From Chloroflexota bacterium (GTDB lineage Bacteria > Chloroflexota > Dehalococcoidia > Lucifugimonadales > UBA2985): DNA of 64,000 bases. Shown in pieces: positions 49,900 to 57,971 of the stretch. Made by a program: the position numbers and the translations under genes. The notes under the pieces were generated by a model. It saw only the letters and a list, made by a program, of their open reading frames with translations, searched no databases and was not told the origin of the DNA. How positions within the stretch are numbered: position 1 is the stretch's first letter; each line of letters opens with the position of its first letter. The DNA is taken from positions 271,457 to 335,456 of the forward strand of contig JAPPHY010000016.1 of the NCBI GenBank assembly GCA_028877205.1, given 5' to 3'.

Positions 49900-50748
49900 T
49901 CAGGCGTGCCAGACGCCCTCGAACACCTCTTCGGCAGGCCCCTCCATGTACACCTCTCCGGAGCCGTCCCATGAGATAGACAGAGTTCCTCCAGGCAGTG
50001 TTATGTCAACATCCTCGCCTGTGAAGCCGTGCAGCCGGGCCGCCACCGCAATGGCGCAGGCGCCCGTCCCGCACGCCAGTGTCTCGCCTGCCCCGCGCTC
50101 CCACACCCTTGCCACCACTGCCCCGCTGTCCCTGACGTTGACAATCGAAAAATTCACCTTTTTAGGGAAGATCCTGTGGTGCTCCACCTGCGGCCCGATG
50201 CGAGCCAGAGGGAAGTCGGCCACCAGCGTATCGATAAAGGCGACTGCATGGGGGTTGCCCATCGAGACGAACGTCAGGTTGAGCAGATGGCCGTCCACGT
50301 CTAGCGGAAAGTCCAGCACCGGCCCGCCGGACATGTCATCCGAAACGGCTACAGGCACGCGCTCCGGCCTCAGCTCGGGCGCGCCCATCGCCACGCGTGC
50401 GCGCTCCACCAGACCGCCGCTCCACAAAGGCTCGATCAGGCGCACGCCGTTCAAGGTCTCAACCGACAGCGGATCCTTCCCGTTCTCCGCAATCTCACGC
50501 TCCAGCACATACTTGGCGAGGCAGCGAATGCCGTTGCCGCACATCTCCGCCTCGGAGCCGTCCGGGTTCAGCATGCGCATGCGCACATTTGCCTCGTCCG
50601 AAGGCAGGACCAGGAGCACGCCATCGGCGCCGACGCCCATGTGTCGGTCGCACATGGCGCGGGCAAGCGTGGCCCAGTCCTCTTCCAGATCGCGGGCGTC
50701 CATCAACACGTAGTCGTTGCCCGCGCCGTGCATCTTTGTGAATCTCAC
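49900..50748 (-). CDS. dapF: Diaminopimelate epimerase
   Basis: 282 aa from GTG. Converts LL- to meso-diaminopimelate for lysine and peptidoglycan. MHGAGNDYVLMDAR, then the two catalytic Cys motifs MCGNGIRCLAKY and LACGTGACAIAVAA, and SMGNPHAVAFID. Length is normal. The start overlaps the small upstream gene by four bases (GTGA). Confidence 0.96.
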   Translation of the reverse strand: MRFTKMHGAGNDYVLMDARDLEEDWATLARAMCDRHMGVGADGVLLVLPSDEANVRMRMLNPDGSEAEMCGNGIRCLAKYVLEREIAENGKDPLSVETLNGVRLIEPLWSGGLVERARVAMGAPELRPERVPVAVSDDMSGGPVLDFPLDVDGHLLNLTFVSMGNPHAVAFIDTLVADFPLARIGPQVEHHRIFPKKVNFSIVNVRDSGAVVARVWERGAGETLACGTGACAIAVAARLHGFTGEDVDITLPGGTLSISWDGSGEVYMEGPAEEVFEGVWHA

Positions 50749-50885
50749 TCCGTATCCTCCCTGTGGGCTTCATCGTGCCAGGCCCGGAAGCAGCACTCGC
50801 CCATGTCACGGCAAGCTCGCGCCAGCTTCGGCGCGTTGAATCCCACGTAGATTCCCAGTGCCAGACCCATGAGGAGCCTTATCAC
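50745..50885 (-). CDS. Small 46-aa protein upstream of dapF
   Basis: A short frame from the GTG at 50885, with GGAGG ending six bases upstream, to a TGA that overlaps the dapF GTG. It reads VIRLLMGLALGIYVG at the N-terminus, a short membrane-seeking helix, then FNAPKLARACRDMGECC and a charged tail. Good ribosome site, tight coupling to dapF and a sensible sequence support a real small membrane-associated protein. No family recognised. Confidence 0.6.
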   Translation of the reverse strand: MIRLLMGLALGIYVGFNAPKLARACRDMGECCFRAWHDEAHREDTE

Positions 50886-50951
50886 TTGTCACCTCCCCGA
50901 CGACAAGATTCTACCACACGCGGGCCTGTTCATACACAAACGAGGCGACGG

Positions 50952-51902
50952 TCAGGGGCCGTCGCCCGCCGCGGCCAGGTGGCCGCTCACCAGCGCAGCG
51001 GCCGCCTCGAACGCGTCCGGCGACGCCGCGTCCAGCCACAATATGCGCGGGTCGCCGGGCCGGAACCAGGAGAACTGCCGGCGCGCGAAGCGGTGCGTGG
51101 CCACCTTTATGGCGTCTCCCGCCCACTGGAGCGATAGCTTTCCCGTCACGTACTCGACCATGTCGCGATAGCCTATGGCGGCCATCGCGGGCAACTCCGG
51201 CGAATGCCCCGCTGCCATCAGCCTGGCGACCTCTCCCGGCCAGCCTGCCACAATCATCGCATCCACCCGTTCGTCTATGCGGCGGTACAGCTCTGCCCGC
51301 TCCAGCGTCAGGCCGATGACGAGGCTGCGGTATGGCGGGCTTTCTCTCCTCCTGGCCTGGGAGAACGGCACGCCGGACTCAAGCGTCACCTCCAGCGCTC
51401 GCACCACGCGACGCACGTTCCGCGCATCGATCCTCTCGGCCGACGCAGGATCCACCTCATGCAGCCGGTTCCACAGTGCATCGTGTCCCTCGTCTCTGGC
51501 CTGCGCCTCCAGTCGCTCACGCAGCGCGGCGTTGGGCGGCACATGCGGCGCCCGGAACCCCTCCAGGAGCGCCCACACGTACTGCCCGGTGCCCCCTACC
51601 AGAAGCGGCAGACGGCCGCGGCTGTGGACGTCCTGAATGGCGCGGTTGGCTTCTTCCAGGTACAGGGCCAGGCTGTACGTCTCGTCAACGTTGACGACGT
51701 CCACGAGGTGGTGCGAAACCTCGGCGCGCTCCGCGGGCGTGGGCTTGGCTGTGCCTAGGTCCAGGCCGCGGTAGACGTGGCGGCTGTCGGCATTGACGAT
51801 TTCCCCGTCGAAGCGCTGCGCTAGGCGGAGGGCGAGCTCGCTCTTGCCCACGGCCGTAGGCCCAACGATGGCTACGAGTGGCGATTGTGCTTGTGATTGC
51901 AT
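50952..51902 (-). CDS. miaA: tRNA dimethylallyltransferase
   Basis: 316 aa from the ATG at 51902. Prenylates A37 of tRNAs reading U-starting codons. AIVGPTAVGKSELALRLA (P-loop), GEIVNADSRHVYRGLDLGTAKPT, LLVGGTGQYVWALLEGF and AAIGYRDMVEYVTG are MiaA blocks, and THRFARRQFSWFRPG ends the core. The frame remains open to 52040 but overlaps the upstream gene there. Its start is five bases after the nuclease gene. Confidence 0.95.
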   Translation of the reverse strand: MQSQAQSPLVAIVGPTAVGKSELALRLAQRFDGEIVNADSRHVYRGLDLGTAKPTPAERAEVSHHLVDVVNVDETYSLALYLEEANRAIQDVHSRGRLPLLVGGTGQYVWALLEGFRAPHVPPNAALRERLEAQARDEGHDALWNRLHEVDPASAERIDARNVRRVVRALEVTLESGVPFSQARRRESPPYRSLVIGLTLERAELYRRIDERVDAMIVAGWPGEVARLMAAGHSPELPAMAAIGYRDMVEYVTGKLSLQWAGDAIKVATHRFARRQFSWFRPGDPRILWLDAASPDAFEAAAALVSGHLAAAGDGP

Positions 51903-51907
51903 GGCGT

Positions 51908-52945
51908 CTACCCCGGCATCAGGCTCTTGAGCAAGTCGGGCGCGCCGCCCACGTTGGGCAGGTAAGGATGGCGGTCCTTGAGCCGAAATAGGTTCATGTA
52001 GGCACGGAGGTGGGTCTGCTTCATAGCGCCCCTGTCCCACTTCTCGGAGGGGTGCTTTTCGAACAGCCAGTAGCGATCACCGGTGGAGGTTACAATGCGG
52101 TTGCACTCACCGGCGTACTTGACCGCTTGGCGGCCAGCCCCGTCTAGGCCCATGCCAAATCTCTTGGACTCAACTATCAGATACGGTTTCGCATCCTTCA
52201 CAAACTCCCCCTGAAATAGAGCGGTGTCGCTTCTGGCTCCTCCTATGCTCCATTCAATGCGTATCTGTTTCTCGTTCCAGCCCAAAGCCAGAAGCAACGG
52301 AATTATGAGGAAGGTACGTACTTCGTGCTCGCTGATCCGGCTCATGTGAGGAATGTACCATGCTGCGAGTTTCCTCACGCTTTGTATGGTTGCTTTGAGC
52401 GTAGAGGTGTCCGGCCCGATAATGCCTTCCACAGATAGTCTATCCATGAGGTCATCATCGCTCAAGATTCCAGCGGCTGGAGGTATCCCGATGGCATCAG
52501 CGCGGGCACACTCTCGACCCACCAGATCATCAGCTTTCTTCCTTAGATCGTGCTTTTGCACCCTGCTGATTGTTCCCCTCGCAAGTCCCTCTGCGGGCTT
52601 GTTTGAATCGGCCCTAAACCACTCCACGCGGCGGCCATGCCGCAGATCCCAACCATCCACGTCTCCAAACGGCTCAAGCCACTCGTAGTCGCTCGCGACG
52701 CGTCCAACCGCGATTATCCGGCCCTTAGCCCTGTGTCCCCTCTTCAGGATTACGACGTCTCCCTGCTTCATCCTATCGGCAAGGGTAACGATTTTCTTGC
52801 GCCAGTCCTTGTGCCCCCTAAACCTCTCCGGGTGCTCGCGATACGAGCCGAGATGCCCGCTCCCCATGACAATGACACCGTACTGAAGGAATAAGCTGGA
52901 GTAATCCCGTGCTCCCTCTCCCGCTGCTACCTGCCAGTAAGTCAC
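51908..52945 (-). CDS. Probable modified-DNA-dependent nuclease: EVE-like domain plus PD-(D/E)XK domain
   Basis: 345 aa from GTG. Residues ~1-115 resemble an EVE/PUA-like reader of modified bases: YWQVAAGEG, then LADRMKQGDVVILKRGHRAK and GRIIAVGRVASDYEWLEPFG. Residues ~205-330 look like the type I restriction N-terminal nuclease fold: VRTFLIIPLLLALGW, then GGARSDTALF (Asp) and PYLIVESKRFGMGL (the E-x-K). The two parts together suggest a restriction enzyme that cuts modified DNA. No methyltransferase is near. It lies 11 bases after tpiA and five before miaA. Counted GC over 52321-52440 is 64 of 120 (53%), lower than its neighbours, which suggests acquisition. Confidence 0.7.
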   Translation of the reverse strand: MTYWQVAAGEGARDYSSLFLQYGVIVMGSGHLGSYREHPERFRGHKDWRKKIVTLADRMKQGDVVILKRGHRAKGRIIAVGRVASDYEWLEPFGDVDGWDLRHGRRVEWFRADSNKPAEGLARGTISRVQKHDLRKKADDLVGRECARADAIGIPPAAGILSDDDLMDRLSVEGIIGPDTSTLKATIQSVRKLAAWYIPHMSRISEHEVRTFLIIPLLLALGWNEKQIRIEWSIGGARSDTALFQGEFVKDAKPYLIVESKRFGMGLDGAGRQAVKYAGECNRIVTSTGDRYWLFEKHPSEKWDRGAMKQTHLRAYMNLFRLKDRHPYLPNVGGAPDLLKSLMPG

Positions 52946-52956
52946 TGGTCGTCTCC

Positions 52957-53709
52957 TTACCCTCCCGCGAACTGCCGCGCTATCTCAGCAAACCGCCCGG
53001 CGTCCAGGCTGGCGCCGCCCACCAGCGCGCCGGTGATGTTGGGCTGGCCGGCAAACTCCGCCACGTTGTCCGGCGTAACGCTGCCACCGTACAGCAGAGG
53101 CGTCTCGCCGGCGGCCGCGTCGCCATACAGCTCCGAAAGCGTGCTGCGTATCGCCACCATGATCGCCTCCGCGGCCTCGCCAGTCGCCGCCATGCCGGTG
53201 CCTATCGCCCATATCGGCTCGTACGCCACGGCCAGCGTTGCAATCGAGTCCACGCGCCTCAACGCCCCCCGAAGCTGGGACGTCACCACCGACTCGGCGT
53301 AGCCCTCCTCCCGCTCCTCCAGGCCCTCGCCCACGCACAGGATGGGCCTCAGACCCGCCTCCAGAGCAGCGCGCACCTTCCGGTTTACAACCTCGTCCGT
53401 CTCCCAGAAGTGCTGCCTGCGCTCCGAGTGGCCGATGATCACGTACGAGCAAAGGTCTGCGAGCATGGGCGGCGACACCTCGCCGGTGTACGCGCCACGC
53501 TCCTCGAAGTGCATGTTCTGCGCCCCAACGGCGGTCGAAGAGTCACCCAGCGCGTTCTTCACCACCAGAAGGGACACGAATGGCGGGCAGACCACCTTCT
53601 CGACGCCTTCGATGGCGTCCAGCGGGTCCCGAAGCGCGGAGGCCAGCGTCACGGCCTCGCCTACGGTGGTGTTCATCTTCCAGTTCCCGGCCACTATGGG
53701 CGTCGGCAT
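52957..53709 (-). CDS. tpiA: Triosephosphate isomerase
   Basis: 250 aa. Interconverts dihydroxyacetone phosphate and glyceraldehyde-3-phosphate. IVAGNWKMNTT (catalytic Lys), YVIIGHSERRQHF (His), VAYEPIWAIGTGMAA (Glu) and LYGGSVTPDNVAEF (phosphate loop) are all intact. Third gene of a pgk-apgM-tpiA run. Confidence 0.97.
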   Translation of the reverse strand: MPTPIVAGNWKMNTTVGEAVTLASALRDPLDAIEGVEKVVCPPFVSLLVVKNALGDSSTAVGAQNMHFEERGAYTGEVSPPMLADLCSYVIIGHSERRQHFWETDEVVNRKVRAALEAGLRPILCVGEGLEEREEGYAESVVTSQLRGALRRVDSIATLAVAYEPIWAIGTGMAATGEAAEAIMVAIRSTLSELYGDAAAGETPLLYGGSVTPDNVAEFAGQPNITGALVGGASLDAGRFAEIARQFAGG

Positions 53710-53789
53710 GTCATACCTCCTGAGGTCAATCGTACTCTGCCGCTGAGACCGAAGCGCGTCGCTATCTCGCAGGCGACGACTCCGTTGTC

Positions 53790-54995
53790 CTACGGCCCGA
53801 ACTTCACCAGCTTGCCGGCGTGAGCCAGCGCCAGGAACATCAGCTGCGTGGCCGGGATGCTGCCGATGGACCCGCCTGCGCAGGCCCTCTCGGTGAACGC
53901 AGGCACGCCCTCCCCCAGCGTGAGCTTCGAGTGGACGAGAGCCGGCACGGGTTGCCAGCCATGGGCGGCCAGGATCGAGGGCGTAGCGTGGTCACCAGCC
54001 ACAACCATCGCGTCAGGCTCCAGGTCCAGGATGCGTGGGATGTAGGCATCAACCGCCTCCAGCGCCTGCACCTTCGCCTCGAAGTTGCCATCCTCGCCCG
54101 CCGCGTCAGCAGGCTTGTAGTGGATGTAGAAGAAGTCGTGCTCCGCGAAGTGCTCCTCCAGCGTGGCTACCTCGTCTGCGAACGTGGAGCCGGTGGGTAT
54201 GACAGTCATGCCTACCACCGTGGAGAGCCCGCGGTACATAGGGTAGGCGGCTATGGCTGCCGGGTTGAGCCGGTAGCTGTCTCCGAACTGAGGAAGGTGC
54301 GGTAGCTGCGAGAAGCCTCTAAGCAGCACCATGTTCGCCCTGTCCCTGTCGCCCAGGACCTCCTGCGCGCCTTCGATGAGTGCGTTGGCTGCCTCAGCCG
54401 TCTTCGCCGCAGCCGCGTTCAGCGCCTCAACCCGCCTGGGCGGCACGTCCAAGATCTGCGGGTCGGTCTCGGTGACGTCTTCGCTCAGACCGTCGCCGCG
54501 GAACAGCGCCACAAAACGGTAGTCCTGTACCGGAAGGATGTGTACCTCCAGGCCCGGCACCTCGATCTGGTCAAGCTGCTCGCACAGAGGTACGCTTTCC
54601 TGGGAGCTGATGCGCCCTGCCCGCCTGTCGACCAGCTTGCCCTGGTCGTCCACGGTGCAGAAGTTGCCGCGGGCCGCCACGTCGCCCTCACGAATCTCCA
54701 CGTCTATTCCAAGGGCCTCTAGCACTCCCCTGCCTATGGTGTACTTGATCGGATCGTAGCCGAACAGCGACAGGTGGCCTGGCCCGCTTCCCGGCGTGAT
54801 TCCCGGCAGCACCGGCAGCGTGAGACCGCAGGCGCTGCGTGACGCCAGCGCGTCGAGGTTGGGGGTATTGGCCACCTCCAGCTCCGAGCGGCCCGTATCG
54901 GGGTGAGGCGCGCCGCCCAGCCCGTCCACGACCAGCATAACCAGCTTGGACGGGGTTGACTGGCATACCTCTGCGATATGGGGAAAATCGATCAT
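53790..54995 (-). CDS. apgM: 2,3-bisphosphoglycerate-independent phosphoglycerate mutase, archaeal type
   Basis: 401 aa from the ATG at 54995. Alkaline-phosphatase superfamily: MLVVDGLGGAPHPDTGRSEL gives the first metal site, PGSGPGHLSLFGYDP carries the catalytic Ser region, and MVVAGDHATPSILAAHGWQP the last metal His. DFFYIHYKPADAAGEDGN is diagnostic of the archaeal ApgM branch. It is four bases from pgk, the preceding glycolytic step. The longer frame to 55112 overlaps pgk and is unlikely. Confidence 0.92.
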   Translation of the reverse strand: MIDFPHIAEVCQSTPSKLVMLVVDGLGGAPHPDTGRSELEVANTPNLDALASRSACGLTLPVLPGITPGSGPGHLSLFGYDPIKYTIGRGVLEALGIDVEIREGDVAARGNFCTVDDQGKLVDRRAGRISSQESVPLCEQLDQIEVPGLEVHILPVQDYRFVALFRGDGLSEDVTETDPQILDVPPRRVEALNAAAAKTAEAANALIEGAQEVLGDRDRANMVLLRGFSQLPHLPQFGDSYRLNPAAIAAYPMYRGLSTVVGMTVIPTGSTFADEVATLEEHFAEHDFFYIHYKPADAAGEDGNFEAKVQALEAVDAYIPRILDLEPDAMVVAGDHATPSILAAHGWQPVPALVHSKLTLGEGVPAFTERACAGGSIGSIPATQLMFLALAHAGKLVKFGP

Positions 54996-54999
54996 GGTC

Positions 55000-56196
55000 C
55001 TATGCCTCCTTGTCGAGCAACGCCGCGACGCCGGGCAACGTCCTGCCTTCCAGGAACTCCAGCGACGCGCCGCCGCCGGTCGAAACGTGTGTGATCCGGT
55101 CCGTGATGCCAAGCTCGTGCACCACCTCCGCGGTGGAGCCGCCGCCCAGCACTGTAGTCACGCCTTCCAGACTGCCGAGCGCCGCGGCAAACTCTCGTGT
55201 GCCGCGGCTGAACGCCGGCATCTCGAATACGCCCATCGGCCCGTTCCAGAGGATCGTCTTCCCGTTCGCGGCCTCTGCCCTGAATGTGTCCAGCGTCTTG
55301 TGTCCAATGTCCATGATGCGCCAGCCGTCCGGCACGTCCTCCACGTCAACCGTGCGACTCTGCGCCTCCGCAGAGAACTCATCGGCGACCACCACGTCCG
55401 TCGGTATGACCAGCCTTGCGCCTCCACGCTCCGCTCTTGCCATCACCTCCCGCGCCAGGTCAAGCCGGTCGTCCTCCACGAGCGACGCGCCCACCGGTAG
55501 TCCCTTCGCCTTGAGGAATGTCGCGGCCATGCCGCCGCCGATCAGCAGCGAGTCCACCCGCTCGATGAAGTTCTCCAGCACGCCCATCTTGTCGCTCACC
55601 TTCGCGCCGCCAAGCACGGCCACAAGCGGTCGTGCGGGCGACTCCAGCAGCCCGCCCAGAGCGGCAAGTTCGGCCTCCACCAGGAAACCGGCCACGGACG
55701 GCAGATAGCGCGTCACGCCCTCCGTGGAAGCGTGCGCCCGATGTGATACGCCGAAGCCGTCCTCCACGAATATCTCCGCAACGGACGCCAGCGCCTTGGC
55801 GAAATCCGGGGCGTTCTTCTCCTCCTCCGGGTGGAACCGCAGGTTTTCGAGGAGCAGTACGTCGCCCGGCTTGGCCGCTGCTACGGCCGCCTCCACCTCC
55901 GGGCCCACGCAGTCCGATACACAGGTCACGTCCGCACCCAGCAGCTCCGACAGCCTCTCGCCCACCGGCGCGAGCCTCATCTCCTCCACCACCTTACCGC
56001 CCGGCCTGCCCAGGTGCGAGCATAGCACCACCACGGCCCCGCGTTCCCGCAGGTACTCTATGGTCGGCAGCGCGCCGCGTATGCGGGAGTCGTCGCTGAT
56101 GCGGCCGCCGTCAAACTCAACGTTGAAGTCCACCCGCACGAGCACCCGCTTGCCCGCCACATCGATGTCTCGTACCGTTCGCTTGTCCAAGATCAC
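55000..56196 (-). CDS. pgk: Phosphoglycerate kinase
   Basis: 398 aa. KRVLVRVDFNVEFDGGRISD, CSHLGRPGGKVVEEM, SVAGFLVEAELAALGGLLE, AVLGGAKVSDKMGVLENF and LGGGSTAEVVHELG are the standard blocks, including the nucleotide-binding Gly-rich segment. Slightly unusual: NVEFD replaces the common NVPLD. Full length. Followed by apgM and tpiA in one transcript. Confidence 0.97.
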   Translation of the reverse strand: MILDKRTVRDIDVAGKRVLVRVDFNVEFDGGRISDDSRIRGALPTIEYLRERGAVVVLCSHLGRPGGKVVEEMRLAPVGERLSELLGADVTCVSDCVGPEVEAAVAAAKPGDVLLLENLRFHPEEEKNAPDFAKALASVAEIFVEDGFGVSHRAHASTEGVTRYLPSVAGFLVEAELAALGGLLESPARPLVAVLGGAKVSDKMGVLENFIERVDSLLIGGGMAATFLKAKGLPVGASLVEDDRLDLAREVMARAERGGARLVIPTDVVVADEFSAEAQSRTVDVEDVPDGWRIMDIGHKTLDTFRAEAANGKTILWNGPMGVFEMPAFSRGTREFAAALGSLEGVTTVLGGGSTAEVVHELGITDRITHVSTGGGASLEFLEGRTLPGVAALLDKEA

Positions 56197-56205
56197 CCCC
56201 GCTGG

Positions 56206-57231
56206 TCACGAATCGCCGGCCGACAGGTAGCGTGCGTAGCTGGCCAGCTCTTCAAGCCCCTGCGCGGACACACCGGCGTCGTTCAGCGCCTCGATGGCTT
56301 CCCGGCATAGCGCGTCGGCCTTTTCCTGCGCAAATTCCCTTGCACCGAGCCTTTCCAAAACCTCAAGAATCCTGTCCAGATCCTCAGGCTCCATGACTCG
56401 CTTGAAGTAAACGTCGCCCAGCGTGCGCCGCTCCGCGCCGGTTGCGTTGCGGAGCGCATACACGATTGGCAGGGACTTCCGCTTGTTCAGCAGATCGCCG
56501 GCCTGCGGCATTAGCTCAAAGGCCGATCCCCACAGGCGCATCACGTCGTCCCGTACGTGTGAGGCCGCGCCCAGCTTGCGGCCGTATAGGGCCATCGCCT
56601 GCTCAGCCCCCTCCCCTGCCGACGCCATCTGCGCGCCCAACTCCGCGGCGCAGCCCAAAAGAGCAGCCCATCTGCTCTCCAGCGCTTCGAAGTAGGCCTC
56701 CTCCGTGATGTCAACGCGGTCCTGGTAGGTCAGGTCCAGGAACTGGCCTTCGCAGTAGCGCAACGCGGCGGCATCCAGCGTCGACACTGCACGGAATGCC
56801 CGCTCCGGCGTCAAGCCCTCGTCCGCAAGACGCAGGAGGCTGAGCCGGGCCAGCGCGTGCATGCCGTCGCCCGCGTTTATCGACTGCGCAGGGCCCCACG
56901 TCCACCACACGGTTGGACGGCCGTTGCGCTCCGGCACGCCGTTCTGTATGTCGCCGTGGACCTGCGAGGACCGGAGCACCAGTTCCACCGCCGCGGCAGC
57001 CGGCAGTGCCTGCGCGGGCTCGCCTCCGAGGGCCTCGCAGACCATCACGCAGAGCGTAGGGTGGACGCGAAGGTCCGGTCTTGTCTCGACCGGCTCTCCG
57101 AGCTCGTCCACCCAGCCCATGTGCTGGGCCATCATCCGGTACAGCGCCAGGTCGCCGCGCCCCATGACTGCGGACTTCAGCTCAGTCTCGATGCTCTCAA
57201 CGTGGCGGTCGAATGATGTATGCTGGCTCAT
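56206..57231 (-). CDS. Polyprenyl synthetase family protein with degenerate aspartate motifs
   Basis: 341 aa, all-helical. Similar to the branch of isoprenyl diphosphate synthases that carry HDDIQDGDxxRRGRPTVW, but the first Asp-rich motif here reads HGDIQNGVPERNGRPTVW: one Asp is Gly and one is Asn. AQSINAGDGMHALARL follows, and the second motif is HVRDDVMRLWG. Metal binding at the first site should be weakened, so it may act as a non-catalytic partner or have changed specificity. It precedes pgk by nine bases on the same strand. Confidence 0.8.
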   Translation of the reverse strand: MSQHTSFDRHVESIETELKSAVMGRGDLALYRMMAQHMGWVDELGEPVETRPDLRVHPTLCVMVCEALGGEPAQALPAAAAVELVLRSSQVHGDIQNGVPERNGRPTVWWTWGPAQSINAGDGMHALARLSLLRLADEGLTPERAFRAVSTLDAAALRYCEGQFLDLTYQDRVDITEEAYFEALESRWAALLGCAAELGAQMASAGEGAEQAMALYGRKLGAASHVRDDVMRLWGSAFELMPQAGDLLNKRKSLPIVYALRNATGAERRTLGDVYFKRVMEPEDLDRILEVLERLGAREFAQEKADALCREAIEALNDAGVSAQGLEELASYARYLSAGDS

Positions 57232-57270
57232 GAGTCTTTATGCGGAGGGAAGCTGCCCACGCCCTTTGCG

Positions 57271-57927
57271 CTAGGCTCTATCCGTTTGCATTGCTCCGGC
57301 TTCACCGGGCCAGATTCGTGTCAGAAGTTCCGGCGAAACCACGCCCTCTCGAACAATGCGAAGCGAGTCGCCGGTCACGTCGATGATAGTTGAGGCTCCG
57401 CTGAGCTGGCACGGCCCGTCGTCCAGCACCATGTCCACCCTGCCGGCCATCTGACGCCTGACCTCATCGGCTGTGACCGGCTCGGCCTCGCCGGAACGGT
57501 TTGCGCTTGTTCCGGTCAGAGGCACGCCCACCGCGCTGATCAGCTCACGCGCCACGGAGTGATTGGGCACTCGCACCGCCACGGTTTCTCCGCCGGCCGT
57601 CACCTCGTACGGAACGGACGGCGCCTTTCGAAGGATCATGGTGAGTCCTCCAGGCCAGAACCTCTCTGCAAAGTCCCACGCCTGCGGGGGAACGTCAACC
57701 GCCACCTTCTCCAGGTCCTCAACTCCGGCCAGCAGCAGTGGCAGCGCCATATCGGAGGGCCGGTCCTTGGCCTGAAAGACTCGCTCTACCGCCGCCGGAG
57801 TGAATCCGTGAGCGCCGAGCGCGTAGAGGGTGTCCGTGGGAAACGCCACGAGCCCCCCTTCCAGAAGAACGGAAACCGCCCTTTCCAGGAGGCCATCGGC
57901 GGTCTGGATTCCTCTCGGGCTGGTCAT
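57271..57927 (-). CDS. L-threonylcarbamoyladenylate synthase (Sua5/YrdC/YciO family)
   Basis: 218 aa. Makes the threonylcarbamoyl-AMP used for t6A37 in t[32 protein letters not shown] (the KxR motif), [13 protein letters not shown] and [12 protein letters not shown] are the YrdC-domain blocks. AAGGA lies five bases before the ATG. Length fits YrdC/YwlC-type proteins without the C-terminal Sua5 domain. Divergent from guaA with only a ~45-base promoter region. Confidence 0.92.
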   Translation of the reverse strand: MTSPRGIQTADGLLERAVSVLLEGGLVAFPTDTLYALGAHGFTPAAVERVFQAKDRPSDMALPLLLAGVEDLEKVAVDVPPQAWDFAERFWPGGLTMILRKAPSVPYEVTAGGETVAVRVPNHSVARELISAVGVPLTGTSANRSGEAEPVTADEVRRQMAGRVDMVLDDGPCQLSGASTIIDVTGDSLRIVREGVVSPELLTRIWPGEAGAMQTDRA

Positions 57928-57935
57928 GGCATTCC

Positions 57936-57964
57936 TTGACGGAGTATAGCACAGATGCTAACCT
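57936..57964 (+). promoter_or_regulatory. guaA promoter, overlapping the divergent yrdC promoter
   Basis: Plus strand: TTGACG (57936-57941), a 17-bp spacer and TAACCT (57959-57964) with TGC before it. Initiation near 57971 coincides with the guaA ATG at 57972, so a leaderless message is possible. On the minus strand, TGC-TATACT (57951-57943) is an extended -10 for the yrdC gene inside the same 29 bases. Confidence 0.5.
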
Positions 57965-57971
57965 GACGGCG

